Of a stretch of DNA of 64,000 bases, positions 33,274 through 44,142 are shown one piece after another; the first letter of the stretch is position 1, and every line of letters starts with the position of its first letter. This DNA comes from Tubulanus polymorphus (taxonomy: Eukaryota > Nemertea > Palaeonemertea > Tubulaniformes > Tubulanidae): positions 14,620,485 through 14,684,484 of the forward strand of contig NC_134027.1 in the NCBI RefSeq assembly GCF_964204645.1, in the 5' to 3' direction. Position numbers and translations under genes: made by a program. The notes under the pieces were generated by a model. It saw only the letters and a program-made list of their open reading frames with translations. It did not search any database and was not told the origin of the DNA.

Positions 33274-35823
33274 CATTATGAGAATGCCGGTTTGCTAGCG
33301 TATCTATTTAACACCCGTATTGCTCGGGTTAGTTTTACTATCAACGGGTGGCGCTGTATGTAAATTTCACATAAATCAACGACTTTCGGCTATTAGCGGT
33401 ACTTAAGACCACTTGAAAACATCATAGTCAATTACGGTAGTAGTGAACATAAAAAGATACAGTACAAAGATACAGTACGGTGTACTTAAGGACATGATTC
33501 CATAGGACCCATACCAGAGACATTTTGTTCAGACAAGGACTATTAGTTACACACTAATCTTCATTTTCAGCAATTAACGATCTGGTGAATTAATTAGTGA
33601 TTCCGTCTTTCGGTGGTTCAAGATAAAATGCCCGCAAAATAAGAACCTAACGAACCAGGGCTGACCACAAATTGCCCAACAGATAAATTTTCGAAACGAC
33701 ACAATCCAATCATGTTTGGTATCAAATGTGGCGTGGACCATGGTCTTTTAACTGACCAATGCATGACCAGTACTGACCATATAGTAAATTATTTGTTTTG
33801 CAAACAATTAAGTTGTTTGGTGTCAAATAACTAGATATGATGTGGGCATTGATCTAAAAATTGTTTAACTGACCAATGCTTGACCAGTTACCAGTGCTAA
33901 CCAGAACCCCCATAAGTAATTTATATGTTTAGTGAATCCTTCGTTAGTACTACTAGCTCTTACATTTAAATTTGTCGCTTGAAAAAGTCTTGTCCGATTT
34001 TTGTTGTAGGTAGCGAGCTAACTTTGAAATTCCGCTAAAATGCATAAGATTTTTACGTAGGGTTTTGAACGAACAACGTTTCCATTTGTAATTGTAACGT
34101 GCGCATTTGAGCCTGTAACGTGCACATTTCACTCGCGTGAACGTGCGTATCGGTACCAACATGCGAGACTTGTCAAACTTTTACGATCAAGACTTTTAAA
34201 CTGAACAAAGAAGATATCATATCATATTATATATACATGAATAGATGGAATGATAATGTAGTAGTTTTAAATGTTTCGTAGCTGCTGTCCACTGACCACA
34301 GATAAAAGCTAATTGCCTGATATGAAATATATTTTTGTTATAGAGATGTAGTAGATCAGTGAGAATTCAAACTTATGGTTAATTTTGAGTGATCACAACG
34401 CTAACCAATAGAGAAAGCTGTAAGGCCTAAGAAAGATGCATTAAGTATAACATATCTTTCAATATAATGATGAAGTATTCAACTGGCCATCTGATCACAT
34501 CAACAATAGTTTGACTTATTGAAAAATACCGGAGTGTTAATAGGAAAACCTTGAATTCGAAACAATTCCACACTCAATCGTTTACTTTGAAAACACAATT
34601 TGCATTTTGTGGACATGTATTTTTTTCTGCACCAAAAGCATGAAGTATATTATCTTTGCTTGTAAAAATTTGAAATTTTGGGGAAGATTTTTGGCCTCGT
34701 TAACCTGTGAACACGTCCTTCATAAGTTTTCTAAGACCGACCCTTGAAATAATGCTGAGAGTTTCGAGGATAATTTTGGTAGGATGTAAACTTAGGCCGC
34801 TTCGTATCCGTGGATGGTTGCTAATTATTGATTCTATACACAATAATCATAAGTACCATGAGATTCGATAGAATATCGTTTTTCAATCATACGTACACGA
34901 ATTATCGCGATATAAAGATAAATAATATGTTCATCTACTTTTACGTCTTATACTGTATATTTCTTTAGTAGTATAAATAAAGAGTGGATCAGCAGGTCAC
35001 CTGAGACCATTCCACGATCTAAGGTCAGTTGCCAAAAGTTAGTAAGTTTACCAGTGGATAGTTTACATTTATAATGACAATTAAATTTTCATTGCTAAAA
35101 TAACTTTGTACTTGTTGACTCAAAAGCAGAGAATTGAAAATACGATAATACGATACGAAAACTCAGTGTACAAATTCAAAAAGATTATCTCTAGTGAGAG
35201 ATCGAACGTTGTGTCGTAATTTTCTAATGGTAAAACATGGTTTGAAATTTGAAATGTGTACATATGTGTTCTTGCTCATCTACACTGGCTACCAATCTAA
35301 CAACGGATTAAATTTGAGTGTTTGATGTTATAACAATACCAGTCTGAATTATGGATTCGGTTTCTACTTTTTAATTGAACATTTATATCACATATTTGGC
35401 ATCATTTTTACCAGTATATATTAATAATTGTTAATTTAAACTATCTTTTGAGAAACGGGTCCCAGAGCTGTATCCTTTACTCCTGTAATAGAGGATGCAA
35501 TCTATTTGCGACAAACAGCTAGTGCAAATAGCTAGAAAAGGTAACAATAGTGCATTGGCAAATTTACATTGGTTGTTTAGGTTTTTCGAAGGGGAGAATT
35601 TGTGGGAAAATTAATCATTACTGAGATATATCCGTGGCGAGCTTTTCCAGGGATTTAAAAAGTTGAGCTGTACACAAGGAATTTTGTGTAGTCCAATATC
35701 CGTGATTACCTCTGGCGTGGAGAGATACAATCTAAAACCAACCCTAGAGTCAAATATTTTACCACAATTTTTTATGATCAATAAAAATATTGAGTAATAG
35801 ACATTCAAACAGTATTATCTAAC
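33274..35823 (-). mobile_element. CATTATGAG family transposon, copy B (right part, inverted)
   Basis: Starts CATTATGAGAATGCCGGTTT and follows copy A backwards from its right end to about A position 13165, where similarity stops. With C (49890-51336) it makes one inverted element, interrupted and missing about 2.3 kb of the interior (A 10880-13165). It has the same right-end subterminal repeat (33740-33905) and lacks the 108-bp Harbinger MITE. Confidence 0.8.
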
Positions 35824-36164
35824 ATTGGATGCCTGTTGATGATTTCCAATACCTGTGCTGTACTGCTGTTGTCTGGTAGTGTACCTGTAGGCCGCTTTAA
35901 TTATTATATGATTAAATTGGTAAAAGCCTAAAAATCGTCAATTTGCTAATTCAAAGTAAAAACTGCATATCTATGTGTGGATGGTTATGCGTGCGGTGCA
36001 TGTCCGTAGATGTTCCCAGTCTTGCAGTTTCAGTTACGATTGACAGATGATTAATTTCTAGTTTATCATTCGGACTGATAAGATTGCTTTAATCTCCGAT
36101 TAAATGAAGGCCATAGGTCAATGTATGTAATTGTAAACAAAATCGCATACTGGATGACTTTATA
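35824..36164. other. Unassigned sequence at the broken edge of copy B
   Basis: No similarity to the transposon copies and no match to the BEL 3' LTR. It could be filler introduced when the left end of the BEL element was lost. Confidence 0.35.
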
Positions 36165-36375
36165 GTATTCCGCTGCGACGATCTGGTATTCTGCTGCGAC
36201 GATCTGGTATTCCGCTGCGACGATCTGGTATTCCGCTGTGACGATCTGGTATTTCGCTGTGACGATTTGATATTCCTCTGCGACGATCTGATATACCGGT
36301 GCGACGATCTGGTATTATTGCTGCGACGATCTGTATTTCTCAACGATCTGGTATAATTTCTGCGACGATCTGGAT
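36165..36375. repeat. Minisatellite, ~21-bp unit
   Basis: About ten imperfect copies of a unit like GGTATTCCGCTGCGACGATCT. The repetitive Arg-Ser-Ser-Gln frame on the minus strand is a by-product. Confidence 0.9.
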
Positions 36376-36419
36376 TGTGTAGACTACATGATTCCACATC
36401 TATGTGTCGGAGTTTTATT

Positions 36420-36654
36420 CTACATCAGAGCTGGAACAATTGTTGTAACAGCCCGCAGCTGAGCTATTGGAAGTCAATAGTTCAATGTGTATCAGTTAGT
36501 TAAATTAAAGTTTGTCAACCATGATGTTTAAGTATTGATTACTCAATTTAAGAGAGTACAATCAAAGTATTTTTAAGTATTGGATGCTCAATTTAAGTGA
36601 GTACAATCCAAGTATTTTAAGTAAGTTTAGTGATTACTCAATTTACGTGAGTAC
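36420..36654 (+). mobile_element. Probable left piece of the BEL element leader
   Basis: Contains repeats with GAGTACAATCAAAGTATTTT and ACTCAATTTAAGTGAGTAC. The repeat pattern continues at 43117 once the Gypsy element and one GTAC are removed. No BEL 5' LTR is visible to the left. Confidence 0.55.
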
Positions 36655-36825
36655 TGATCCGCAGCAAGATTTCGTAGTAGCTAAAAATGTTTGTAATGTT
36701 GATTTCCTGAATGCGTTGGTGGTTATTAATGGTTTCAGTCAACAAACGTAGTAAGATGTAGTAAGCAGGTTGTTGTTTGATGCTTTTATCTATCAGCGCT
36801 GACCATAAATAAGCCTGGTGTATCA
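36655..36825 (+). repeat. 5' LTR of the Gypsy element, internally deleted
   Basis: 171 bp: the first ~160 bp of the 3' LTR joined directly to its last ~10 bp at AGCCTG|GTGTATCA. About 1044 bp, including the TATA box and poly(A) signal, are missing. Its promoter is therefore gone. Confidence 0.8.
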
Positions 36826-36826
36826 C

Positions 36827-36845
36827 TGGTGCCGAAACCCGGGAT
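36827..36845 (+). promoter_or_regulatory. Primer binding site, tRNA-Phe complement
   Basis: TGGTGCCGAAACCCGGGAT is complementary to the 3' end of eukaryotic tRNA-Phe including CCA (established). The LTR-end/PBS junction GTGTATCACTGGTGCCGAAA is repeated 32 bp downstream at about 36849-36872, so the primer site is partly duplicated. Confidence 0.8.
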
Positions 36846-37020
36846 ATTGGTGTATCACTGGTGCCGAAACCCATACTGTTCAGTTGTGCCGGAAACTTTT
36901 GCATTAGTAATTAATTGTTGTTCAAATGGTATACATTTTTATATGCTCACATTGTGGTGCGAAGAACGCATTTTCTAAGAAGCGCCGCGCTACAACCAAC
37001 CCAACATTCGGAAAGCTATT

Positions 37021-37384
37021 GTGGGAGTCGAACCCACCTCAAACGAAACCATTTGAAATTCCGGTGGAGTTTCGGGAACCATTGTGGGATTCGAACCCAC
37101 TGCCAACTCCGGTCGTCCCTGTTGAGACATTGCGGGATTCGAACCCGCGAAGTGCACGACCATTTGAGATTCCGGAGGAACTTCGAGAGCCGTCGTGGGA
37201 TTCGAACCCACCACTGCACGCTCATGTGTAATACCGGAGGAGTGTCGGGGACCTCTGTGGGATTCTAACCCACTCGCCATGCAGGTCGACACCGATGGGG
37301 CTGCACTACAGCCATTGAGGGGTTCGAACCCTCCACCTTATGAATTGCCAAAACCGTCCAGCCAGGATGGGGAATCGAACCTAC
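37021..37384. repeat. Array of seven tRNA T-arm-like hairpins in the Gypsy leader
   Basis: Motifs begin at 37021, 37084, 37132, 37195, 37257, 37317 and about 37366, spaced 48-63 bp. The first six have a perfect 5-bp stem and 7-nt loop, e.g. GTGGGATTCGAACCCAC, the reverse complement of a tRNA T arm. The stem varies with compensation: GTGGG/CCCAC, GCGGG/CCCGC and GAGGG/CCCTC. The seventh is degenerate. Spacers alternate, with a TTTGA(A/G)ATTCCGG block recurring about every 112 bp. The 'WDSNP' and 'GFEPTT' frames here are the usual antisense-tRNA artefacts. Confidence 0.85.
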
Positions 37385-37451
37385 ATCTGTTTTTTTGGGT
37401 TGGAAATTTTTAAAATGTTATTTTAGATTAGTATTCGTTTAAAGATATACA

Positions 37452-38519
37452 ATGTCGACTGGAGGGGAGACGACGTACGGTGCGGGTGGCTCACGGGAAC
37501 GATCCGCTGTAAGCAACGACACTGTTCTGCAGGCCCTCTCTGGCCTTCGCGAACAGGTGGACACAGCCACGGCGTTCATGAATTTCTCTTTTATCCCTAA
37601 ATTTACGGGACGAGACGACCAGTGCGTCTCTGATTGGTTCAAAGGATTTGACCGTTTGGCCGATCTAAGGGGTTGGAACGATGACGCTAAAAAGAAACAG
37701 TTGTATTGGTTTTTGGCTGGCCCGGCCCTAATCTTATTTAATGATCTTCGCATTGATCAGGGAACCGATGCGGCCGGTGGCAAAGTTGTCACTCCCTGGG
37801 AAAATATTGTCCGTGCGTTTTGCGCGCAATTTAGCCCCACCTCGTGGGCTTTGGTCAAGGAGTCGGCTTTGACGACGATGCGACAGGGGGAGACACAACC
37901 GGTCGATAGGTTTGCGGAAGAGATTGATCGTGTGGCCTCGAGTTTGAAATTTTCGGACCACCAGAAAAAGATGTTTCTAATTAACAACTCTCGCCCTGAC
38001 ATCTCTGTCTACCTGTTGTCACAGCGTCCGACGACATTTAGGGATGCATGGGAGGCAGCCAGAATGGCTGAGCATATCGAACAACGTAAAGCTCTGTCGT
38101 CTCCCAAGGTATCGCAAATTGGGACCGAACCAAATAAAGCGATGGGTGACATAATGACTGAGTTACGGGGCATGTTCCGCCAAATTATGGACATCGAGAA
38201 GACTACCCGTACTCAGCGGAATGATAGAGCCACATTTTATAGCGAAAGCCGCCCGTCACAAAGGTCACAGGATGGCCAGGTGGTGTGCTATCAATGTCAC
38301 GCCCCTGGTCATTACGCCAGGAATTGTCCGTCTTGGCGTTACGACCAACAAAGGCCACGGGTCTCGCCAAACCGGGACGCATTTCAGTGTGATAATCGCC
38401 GTCCCCAAATTTCTGGTAGGGGTCAGTTTCGGTCACAGAATCTTGGGCAAGATTCCCAACGGGTTAATCGAACATTTGGTCAGGGAAACGACCGGAGACC
38501 TCATCCTATGGACCGATAA
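37452..38519 (+). CDS. gag: Gypsy gag polyprotein
   Basis: 355 residues. The retrotransposon gag capsid-like region spans about residues 45-215 (FIPKFTGRDDQCVSDWFKGF, then a W.F..F...F pattern, and RFAEEIDRVASSL). A nucleocapsid zinc knuckle CX2CX4HX4C (CYQCHAPGHYARNC) is at about residue 280, followed by a basic, Arg- and Gln-rich tail. The ATG at 37452 follows the leader array. It ends TAA just before the next frame. Gag forms the particle that packages the element's RNA. The intact frame contrasts with the broken downstream frame. Confidence 0.8.
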   Translation: MSTGGETTYGAGGSRERSAVSNDTVLQALSGLREQVDTATAFMNFSFIPKFTGRDDQCVSDWFKGFDRLADLRGWNDDAKKKQLYWFLAGPALILFNDLRIDQGTDAAGGKVVTPWENIVRAFCAQFSPTSWALVKESALTTMRQGETQPVDRFAEEIDRVASSLKFSDHQKKMFLINNSRPDISVYLLSQRPTTFRDAWEAARMAEHIEQRKALSSPKVSQIGTEPNKAMGDIMTELRGMFRQIMDIEKTTRTQRNDRATFYSESRPSQRSQDGQVVCYQCHAPGHYARNCPSWRYDQQRPRVSPNRDAFQCDNRRPQISGRGQFRSQNLGQDSQRVNRTFGQGNDRRPHPMDR

Positions 38520-38521
38520 GG

Positions 38522-40468
38522 GTGGGGTCGCGCAATGAATGGTCAACTGAGCCCTCGCCGAACTCGTTAATAAGGAGTTATTATTGGTGGGATGACACAT
38601 ATTCGGGTTATCATAGTTATGATAATGACAGTCCGGTAATTGATAATTATATTTTTGATGATGATGATGATGATTATTTTGAGGACGATAGGGAGGATAT
38701 ATTTGACATGTCATTTGATCAGGGCGACATGCTAGCTGATTCAGTTGACGATTATTTTGGACCTGAGGAAAATTGTACTGCGTATTACTTTCATGACAAT
38801 GAGTCTATGAATTTAGATAGGTTTGCCGGCCATCACACTCCTTCATGGGGTGCTGATGACGTTTATGACATTCAAGATCGTAACTTTGGGGATAGCTGGA
38901 GGGACAATTCCCAGTTGTCGTTAGATGGAAATTTTTATATGGATCAGGGATCCAATTTTGAGGACATCTGGAGGGACAATTCCCAGTTGTCGACTACTTA
39001 CGAGCATATAAAAAGACACAGGAGGGTTACGTTTAGCGATCCGGTTAAATTGCAGGAGGTACGTGCTGATATGGCGTGCTCGGGTGACAATATTAGTATT
39101 GATAGGTCACACCCTAGAGGGGTTAATGGTCCGACGGATTCGGCAGAAGATGACCTTTTTAGAGATAGGAAGTCTCATTTAGTTTGTCACGAAGGCGCTT
39201 TTGATCAGTATCAGTACCCGGTAACTTCCGAATCAGCGGTATAATGTGACCTAGTGTCAGTTGATTTAAGTAATAACAGTTCACGGTCGGAATGTCGTAA
39301 TGATCATCATGATACGGAGACTGTCGTATCAAATGTATCAAATCAGGTGTCAACATCGGAAAATTGTTGTCAGTTATTCGAAAAAGAACAGGATCGTCCT
39401 GTCACCTCGAATACCAGCGGTTTTCATCAACCAATCGGTAATGAAATGTCCAACGTACAGGACAGAGGTCAGGTTGTCCCCACGTCTGAACCGATTATGC
39501 CAACCAACGACAATGTTGGAATAGGAGATTCGAACTCCGAGTTTCAACCTACTATTCACTGACAGGAACAACTTCCACCTATTACGACGACTTTAGGTAA
39601 CACGCCAACCAACGACATAGGGTCTCTTTCTAGTCAGAACAACACTATTGGACAGGAGGCTTATTCCCCGTCAATCATGGCAACTGCCGCCAACCGAGTG
39701 ACTGGTACTCATTCAGGGACACCGTTAAACATTTTGATTGATACGGGTGCCGATATTTCTGTAGTGTCAAACAATTACTTCATCAATCATCCTCAGATAT
39801 CGAATGGCCCTTTGCAGGAGGGACAATTTCAGTCCGCCCGTGGGGTAGATGGTACTAAGTTTGATTTAAAAGGTGTTATTTCCGTAGATTTTGTATTAAG
39901 AAATTTGGACGTGTCACATTCTATGTACGTGGTGGATGGAGTCACCTCGGACTTCATTCTCGGAGTTGATTTCCTGGAACGAAACCAGGCAGTTATCGAT
40001 TATGCCAAAAAGGCTCCCTTGTTGCCAGGCGCCGACATAATTTACTTTAGTAATGATGTCATCTTGGGGAAATCTTCGTCGGTTAAAGTCACGCGTATGA
40101 CTGTTATTCCCCCTTCATGCGATGTCACCGTAGACCGTAAGTGGTTAATTGACAAGTCTCAGTCATCGATTGCAGCCTTTGAGCCAGTACGTGATTTGAG
40201 AATGCGTGATCTCATGAGCGCAAGGTCAGTTGTTAGCGTCATGCCATCAAGGCATAGGCTTCGAGTCACGAACCCTACGTCACGACACGTCACCCTCTTT
40301 GAAGATACGTGCCGTAGTGATTCGTGGACAGATGGGTGGTCACTTGACCGATCACTCAAAACAGAGGCGAAGTCAGGACAGCTTCCTCTGCCACCGGAGG
40401 TGTCTGTCACACATGTGGAAGACCCTCAGACGTCAGACGAAATTTGTAAGTATAATCGAATTATTTAG
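38522..40468 (+). pseudogene. Gypsy second frame with aspartic protease, interrupted by two stops
   Basis: A single frame from 38522 to 40468, shifted relative to gag, with stops TAA at 39242-39244 and TGA at 39560-39562. The first part is very acidic (DDDDDDYFEDDRED) with two copies of DSWRDNSQLS/DIWRDNSQLS. The last part (39677-40468) is a retropepsin: ILIDTGADISVVS active site and FILGVDFLERN, the ILG motif before the C-terminus. In complete Gypsy elements reverse transcriptase follows. Here the frame ends in unrelated sequence. Confidence 0.75.
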
Positions 40469-41897
40469 AGTTTGGATCAAGATGCATACGTCCTATTGAA
40501 AATTATGAATTGTATACGGTAAGCGTCTCTTCAGTAAGTTATCGAAATATAATTACTTAAGTGTTGTAAAACTGAAGTATATATAACGCATTGTTGCCAA
40601 TGAGTTAACTCCTGATCTGGGTTTAATCTAATACAGGAGATAAAGACAACTATAAATAAAAGTGAATAATAGCTTGATTGTCGTGATTGGTTTTTTTTTT
40701 TGCTGAAATATCACTAGTCTCTAGGGTTTATTATCTGTAGTCTGAATGGATGTCATTAATTGTCAGTTAGGAAAGAAAGAGTTATGAAATTTTTATATAA
40801 TCTCTGTATTTTTATTTGATTGTAAGGTACCCTTATCGGATGTGTGAAGATGAGACCGTCGAGATATGACAGCACTACGATGGAAGAATGCCTTCTTCTG
40901 TCAACCGCAATAGATGTTGATGGGTACCCCCCTGATAGTGACCATATGGAGATGGGGACTTGTTGGGAGGTATCCTGAAACTCTATTCGACGCAACTGAT
41001 ATTTTGAAAAACCAGCAACTGGTATGCTCTGGCCGAGATGGGTGATATTAATTCACCGATTCGTCAATTAACGAGGAAAAAGGAACAACTATATACAGCC
41101 TACAACAACGATCTAGGGCGTTGCCGTTTCAACGGGATGGAATCATGCTCGATGATTAGTCATGCGATTCTGGCCATTGTTAGTGGTGTTTGTCACTCTC
41201 GAAGACCTGTTATATACTCACAAACTTAAGTGATGAAGGGTGGACAAAGACACCTGGCCAATGCAATACGAAATATGAAGAAAAGTGATAATTTCCGTAG
41301 ACATTTTAGCGGAGTAAAGCCGAGTGGGTTCAAGATGGCTCCCGTGTAGTTACATTAACATTCGATGGAATGTTGTTCGCTCAAGCCGTAAGATGCGAAT
41401 GCATTACTGTTATATACTAGCTGTGGAGAAAAGACTCCGATATTCACCATAGAACTGTAACGTCTATGTGTGCCAGTGAGCGTGTATTAGTAAAGAAAGA
41501 ATGCGGATTGCCGTACTGAACGATTTAGCGGTATGAGTTGCGGGAACTGCGGTGGATGACGTCATTCGTCCGTCCATGACGTACCTTGTTGTGGCTGGTA
41601 GCTATTGCTTCACTTCGCGGTGAATTTCAAACTCAAACTGTGTACTGTTTTGTGCTTGACTTTTTCATTGTTTAGTGTGCGGAGACAGCGGTCTCAATGT
41701 ACTTTTTTTCCGATTGGGTATCGTGAACTTTAATACGCGTTGTTGTTATGAACTTTAAACATTTACTCGTATAGCATGAATTGTGTTTTTTATTGAGGTT
41801 CTTTTTCAGGATCTGTCTAGGGAGGTTTCAGCGTGATTTACATGAGTTAGTCTAAATTCAAAATTTCGGGTCGAAATTTAAGCTGGATGGGGAGTGA
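40469..41897. other. Gypsy 3' interior without recognisable domains
   Basis: No RT, RNase H, integrase or envelope-like frame is visible. The longest frame is 63-79 codons and is not conserved with anything I know. It ends with the polypurine tract GGATGGGGAG before the 3' LTR. Confidence 0.6.
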
Positions 41898-43112
41898 TGA
41901 TCCGCAGCAAGATTTCGTAGTAGCTAAAAAATGTTTGCAATGTTGATTTCCTGAATGCGTTGGTGGTTATTAATGGTTTCAGTCAACAAACGTAGTAAGA
42001 TGTAGTAAGCAGGTTGTTGTTTGATGCTTTGATCTATCAGCGCTGACCATAAATCAGCCTGTGGTAAAAATAATTCTTTCTCGGTTCTTCTGCTGCGTTA
42101 TCTGGCAAACATTCAGAAATCTTTTTATAAACTTAAGAATAGACGGAACCGTATTTGGTCGGAACAATGGGTTGCATTTATTATGCGGCTGGTGAAAGAA
42201 TCACACTGTTACTTCATGATACTCCCGACTACTTTCTATAAAAAGAAAAACGGAAGTATGGGGAGATATTGTTGTTTTGCTTTATCCCGCATTGTAATCA
42301 AATTTATTTAGTATAACAGTTATAGAATGATCTTAAGGGAGATAGGGGATCATAATGAAGTTCCGAATCAAAAGTATTTATAATAATTCAAAAAGAAATA
42401 ATCAGTGGTACCGTAATCTGAGACAAATACTATAGTTTCAAAAATATATTTAATTTGAATATCCTAGATGTTAAATGAGAACAAAGTCTCTATAATCGCT
42501 AAAGTTTTAAGAAAATGAATTTGTGTTAGATGATAATACTAGCTCTCTAAAGTTTCTCTTGTTGTATACGTCTGTTGGTAACTCGCTGAGAGTAGCTGTT
42601 TTCTCAACGATGATAAGCAAGGAGTGAGTAAATCATTCCGCCTCATGACAGGAGGGTTGGAAGGAAAAAGTTAGTTTAGCAAATCAGTTTCTCAAATAAT
42701 TTTAGATCAGCGAATCATTAAGGCCAAATTCTATATGACCAAAACAGTCATGACAGTAAGGTTGCTGCTCCTTGCCAAAAGTCGAGTGGGAGAGTCGGTA
42801 TTTTAAGAATGCCGATTCTTTCTATAAAAGGGATCCGCATCTTGAGAGAGCAGTCAATCGGGAGAATCTGTACCTTAGTAAGACGAGTGTCGACAGCAGG
42901 ACAGGAGAAGCTTCGGAACGATAGGGATCCATATAATAGGGATTAGGAAAATCATTCTTTGTTCAAGGTAAATAAAATATATTATCTTCAATATTATCAT
43001 CCGGTATTTCAATTTATTCATTCGGATTTGTGCACGGACACGTTCTCTCGCCAGGGCCTTACTCAAGTATTTTATAGATAACGATAAAGAGAGAATTGTG
43101 ACCGGTGTATCA
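41898..43112 (+). repeat. 3' LTR of the Gypsy element, full length
   Basis: 1215 bp, TGATCCGC...GTGTATCA. It contains a TATA box in a good context (CTATAAAAGGGATCC, about 42824), a possible initiator in GAGAGCAGTCAATC about 25 bp later, and AATAAA near 42972. The first ~160 bp match the 5' LTR at about 97%. Confidence 0.8.
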
Positions 43113-43116
43113 GTAC

Positions 43117-44142
43117 AATCAAAGTATTTTTTAGAATTGATTACTAAACTTAAGTGAGTATAATTTAAGTGTTGCTCGATAAGTGAGTATAATTTAAGTA
43201 ACGCTCAATAAGTGAGTATAATTTAGGTTACTCGATAACTAAGTAAATTTGAACTAGTTATCAACTAAATACTCGATATAATTGAGTACAAGTTAAAAGG
43301 TTTTTAACGAAACAGTTGTGAACTTTGAGAAAGTTTTAAGTGTGCATGTAACCATCTATTTTTAGTCAAGTTTATAGGTTTATTGTGTACTATTAAGTAG
43401 TCAAGTAATCTTGTTGGATAAGCCAACTGTGTAAAGTTAAGAATCTGTATCATTATCATTTGATTGGCAAAGGATATGTTGTAAGTTAGCAAATGAACAA
43501 TATTTATGTAGATAATATTGTTTGAAGATCTGATTTAACAGTCTATAACGAATATCGTGATAAGCACTATAATTTGTTATTTACGAGCTTCATATTCTCT
43601 GTTTATTATTCTCTTAGTGCATAATTCAAGTGTGAGTGAAGTGCTGTTTTAGAAATTTAAGTTAAATGGTTGAAAGGGTCAATTACTTTCAGTGTTCAGC
43701 TTTCATTTAAACTTAAACTTAAGCACAAACTTGTCATAAATCGATTAAGGTGTGAGTAAGTATAAGTACAGTGTGCATATTGTATAACTACTGAAATTAA
43801 GTGGTATTGATTCTGTGGAGAATTATTGTCTGTGTTAATTGTACTTGTATTCATATTTCTTTTGGTTGAATTTAACAGTTCATCTTACATTTTCATCAAA
43901 GACTGAAATGATAATTGAAGTGGTTGTATTCATTTGCATATTTAATGATATTAATTAGCTACATTTGGGTTTGTGAATTTAAGTACATTTAATATTGATT
44001 GAAGTTAAGAAGTAGGTAAATTTGAGTAAATTCACTTAGGTCTCAAATACTCTATTCTCCATTGGTTTGGAATTATTACTCGATTTAGAGGTTCATACCA
44101 GTAGTAGTACACTGTATAATAGTTTTTCAATTAAATTTCAAA
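43117..44142 (+). mobile_element. BEL/Pao leader (right part)
   Basis: AT-rich, starting with three ~30-bp repeats of AAGTGAGTATAATTTAAG. It has no frame and leads to the gag ATG at 44143. Confidence 0.6.

Larger units (their letters stand above)
36655..43112 (+). mobile_element. Ty3/Gypsy LTR retrotransposon lacking RT and integrase
   Basis: LTRs start TGATCCGCAGC and end GGTGTATCA. GTAC is duplicated at 36651-36654 and 43113-43116. A primer site for tRNA-Phe follows the 5' LTR after one base. Next come a long leader with a hairpin array, gag (37452-38519), a decayed second frame with an aspartic protease (38522-40468), about 1.4 kb with no recognised domain, a polypurine tract (about 41883-41894) and the 3' LTR. 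No reverse transcriptase, RNase H or integrase motif is present, so it would need help from another element. It is inserted in the tandem-repeat leader of a BEL element. Confidence 0.8.

Noticed and set aside
36089-36397. Arg-Ser-Gln repeat protein
   Set aside because: By-product of a 21-bp minisatellite.
37021-37384. Seven tRNA genes
   Set aside because: Only T-arm-like hairpins repeat. No A box, anticodon arm or acceptor stem lies at tRNA distance.
36915-37413. Overlapping frames on both strands upstream of gag with WDSNP, GFEPTT and GIRTH motifs
   Set aside because: These peptides are the typical translation of antisense tRNA T-arm sequence. The frames overlap each other on both strands and come from the hairpin array.
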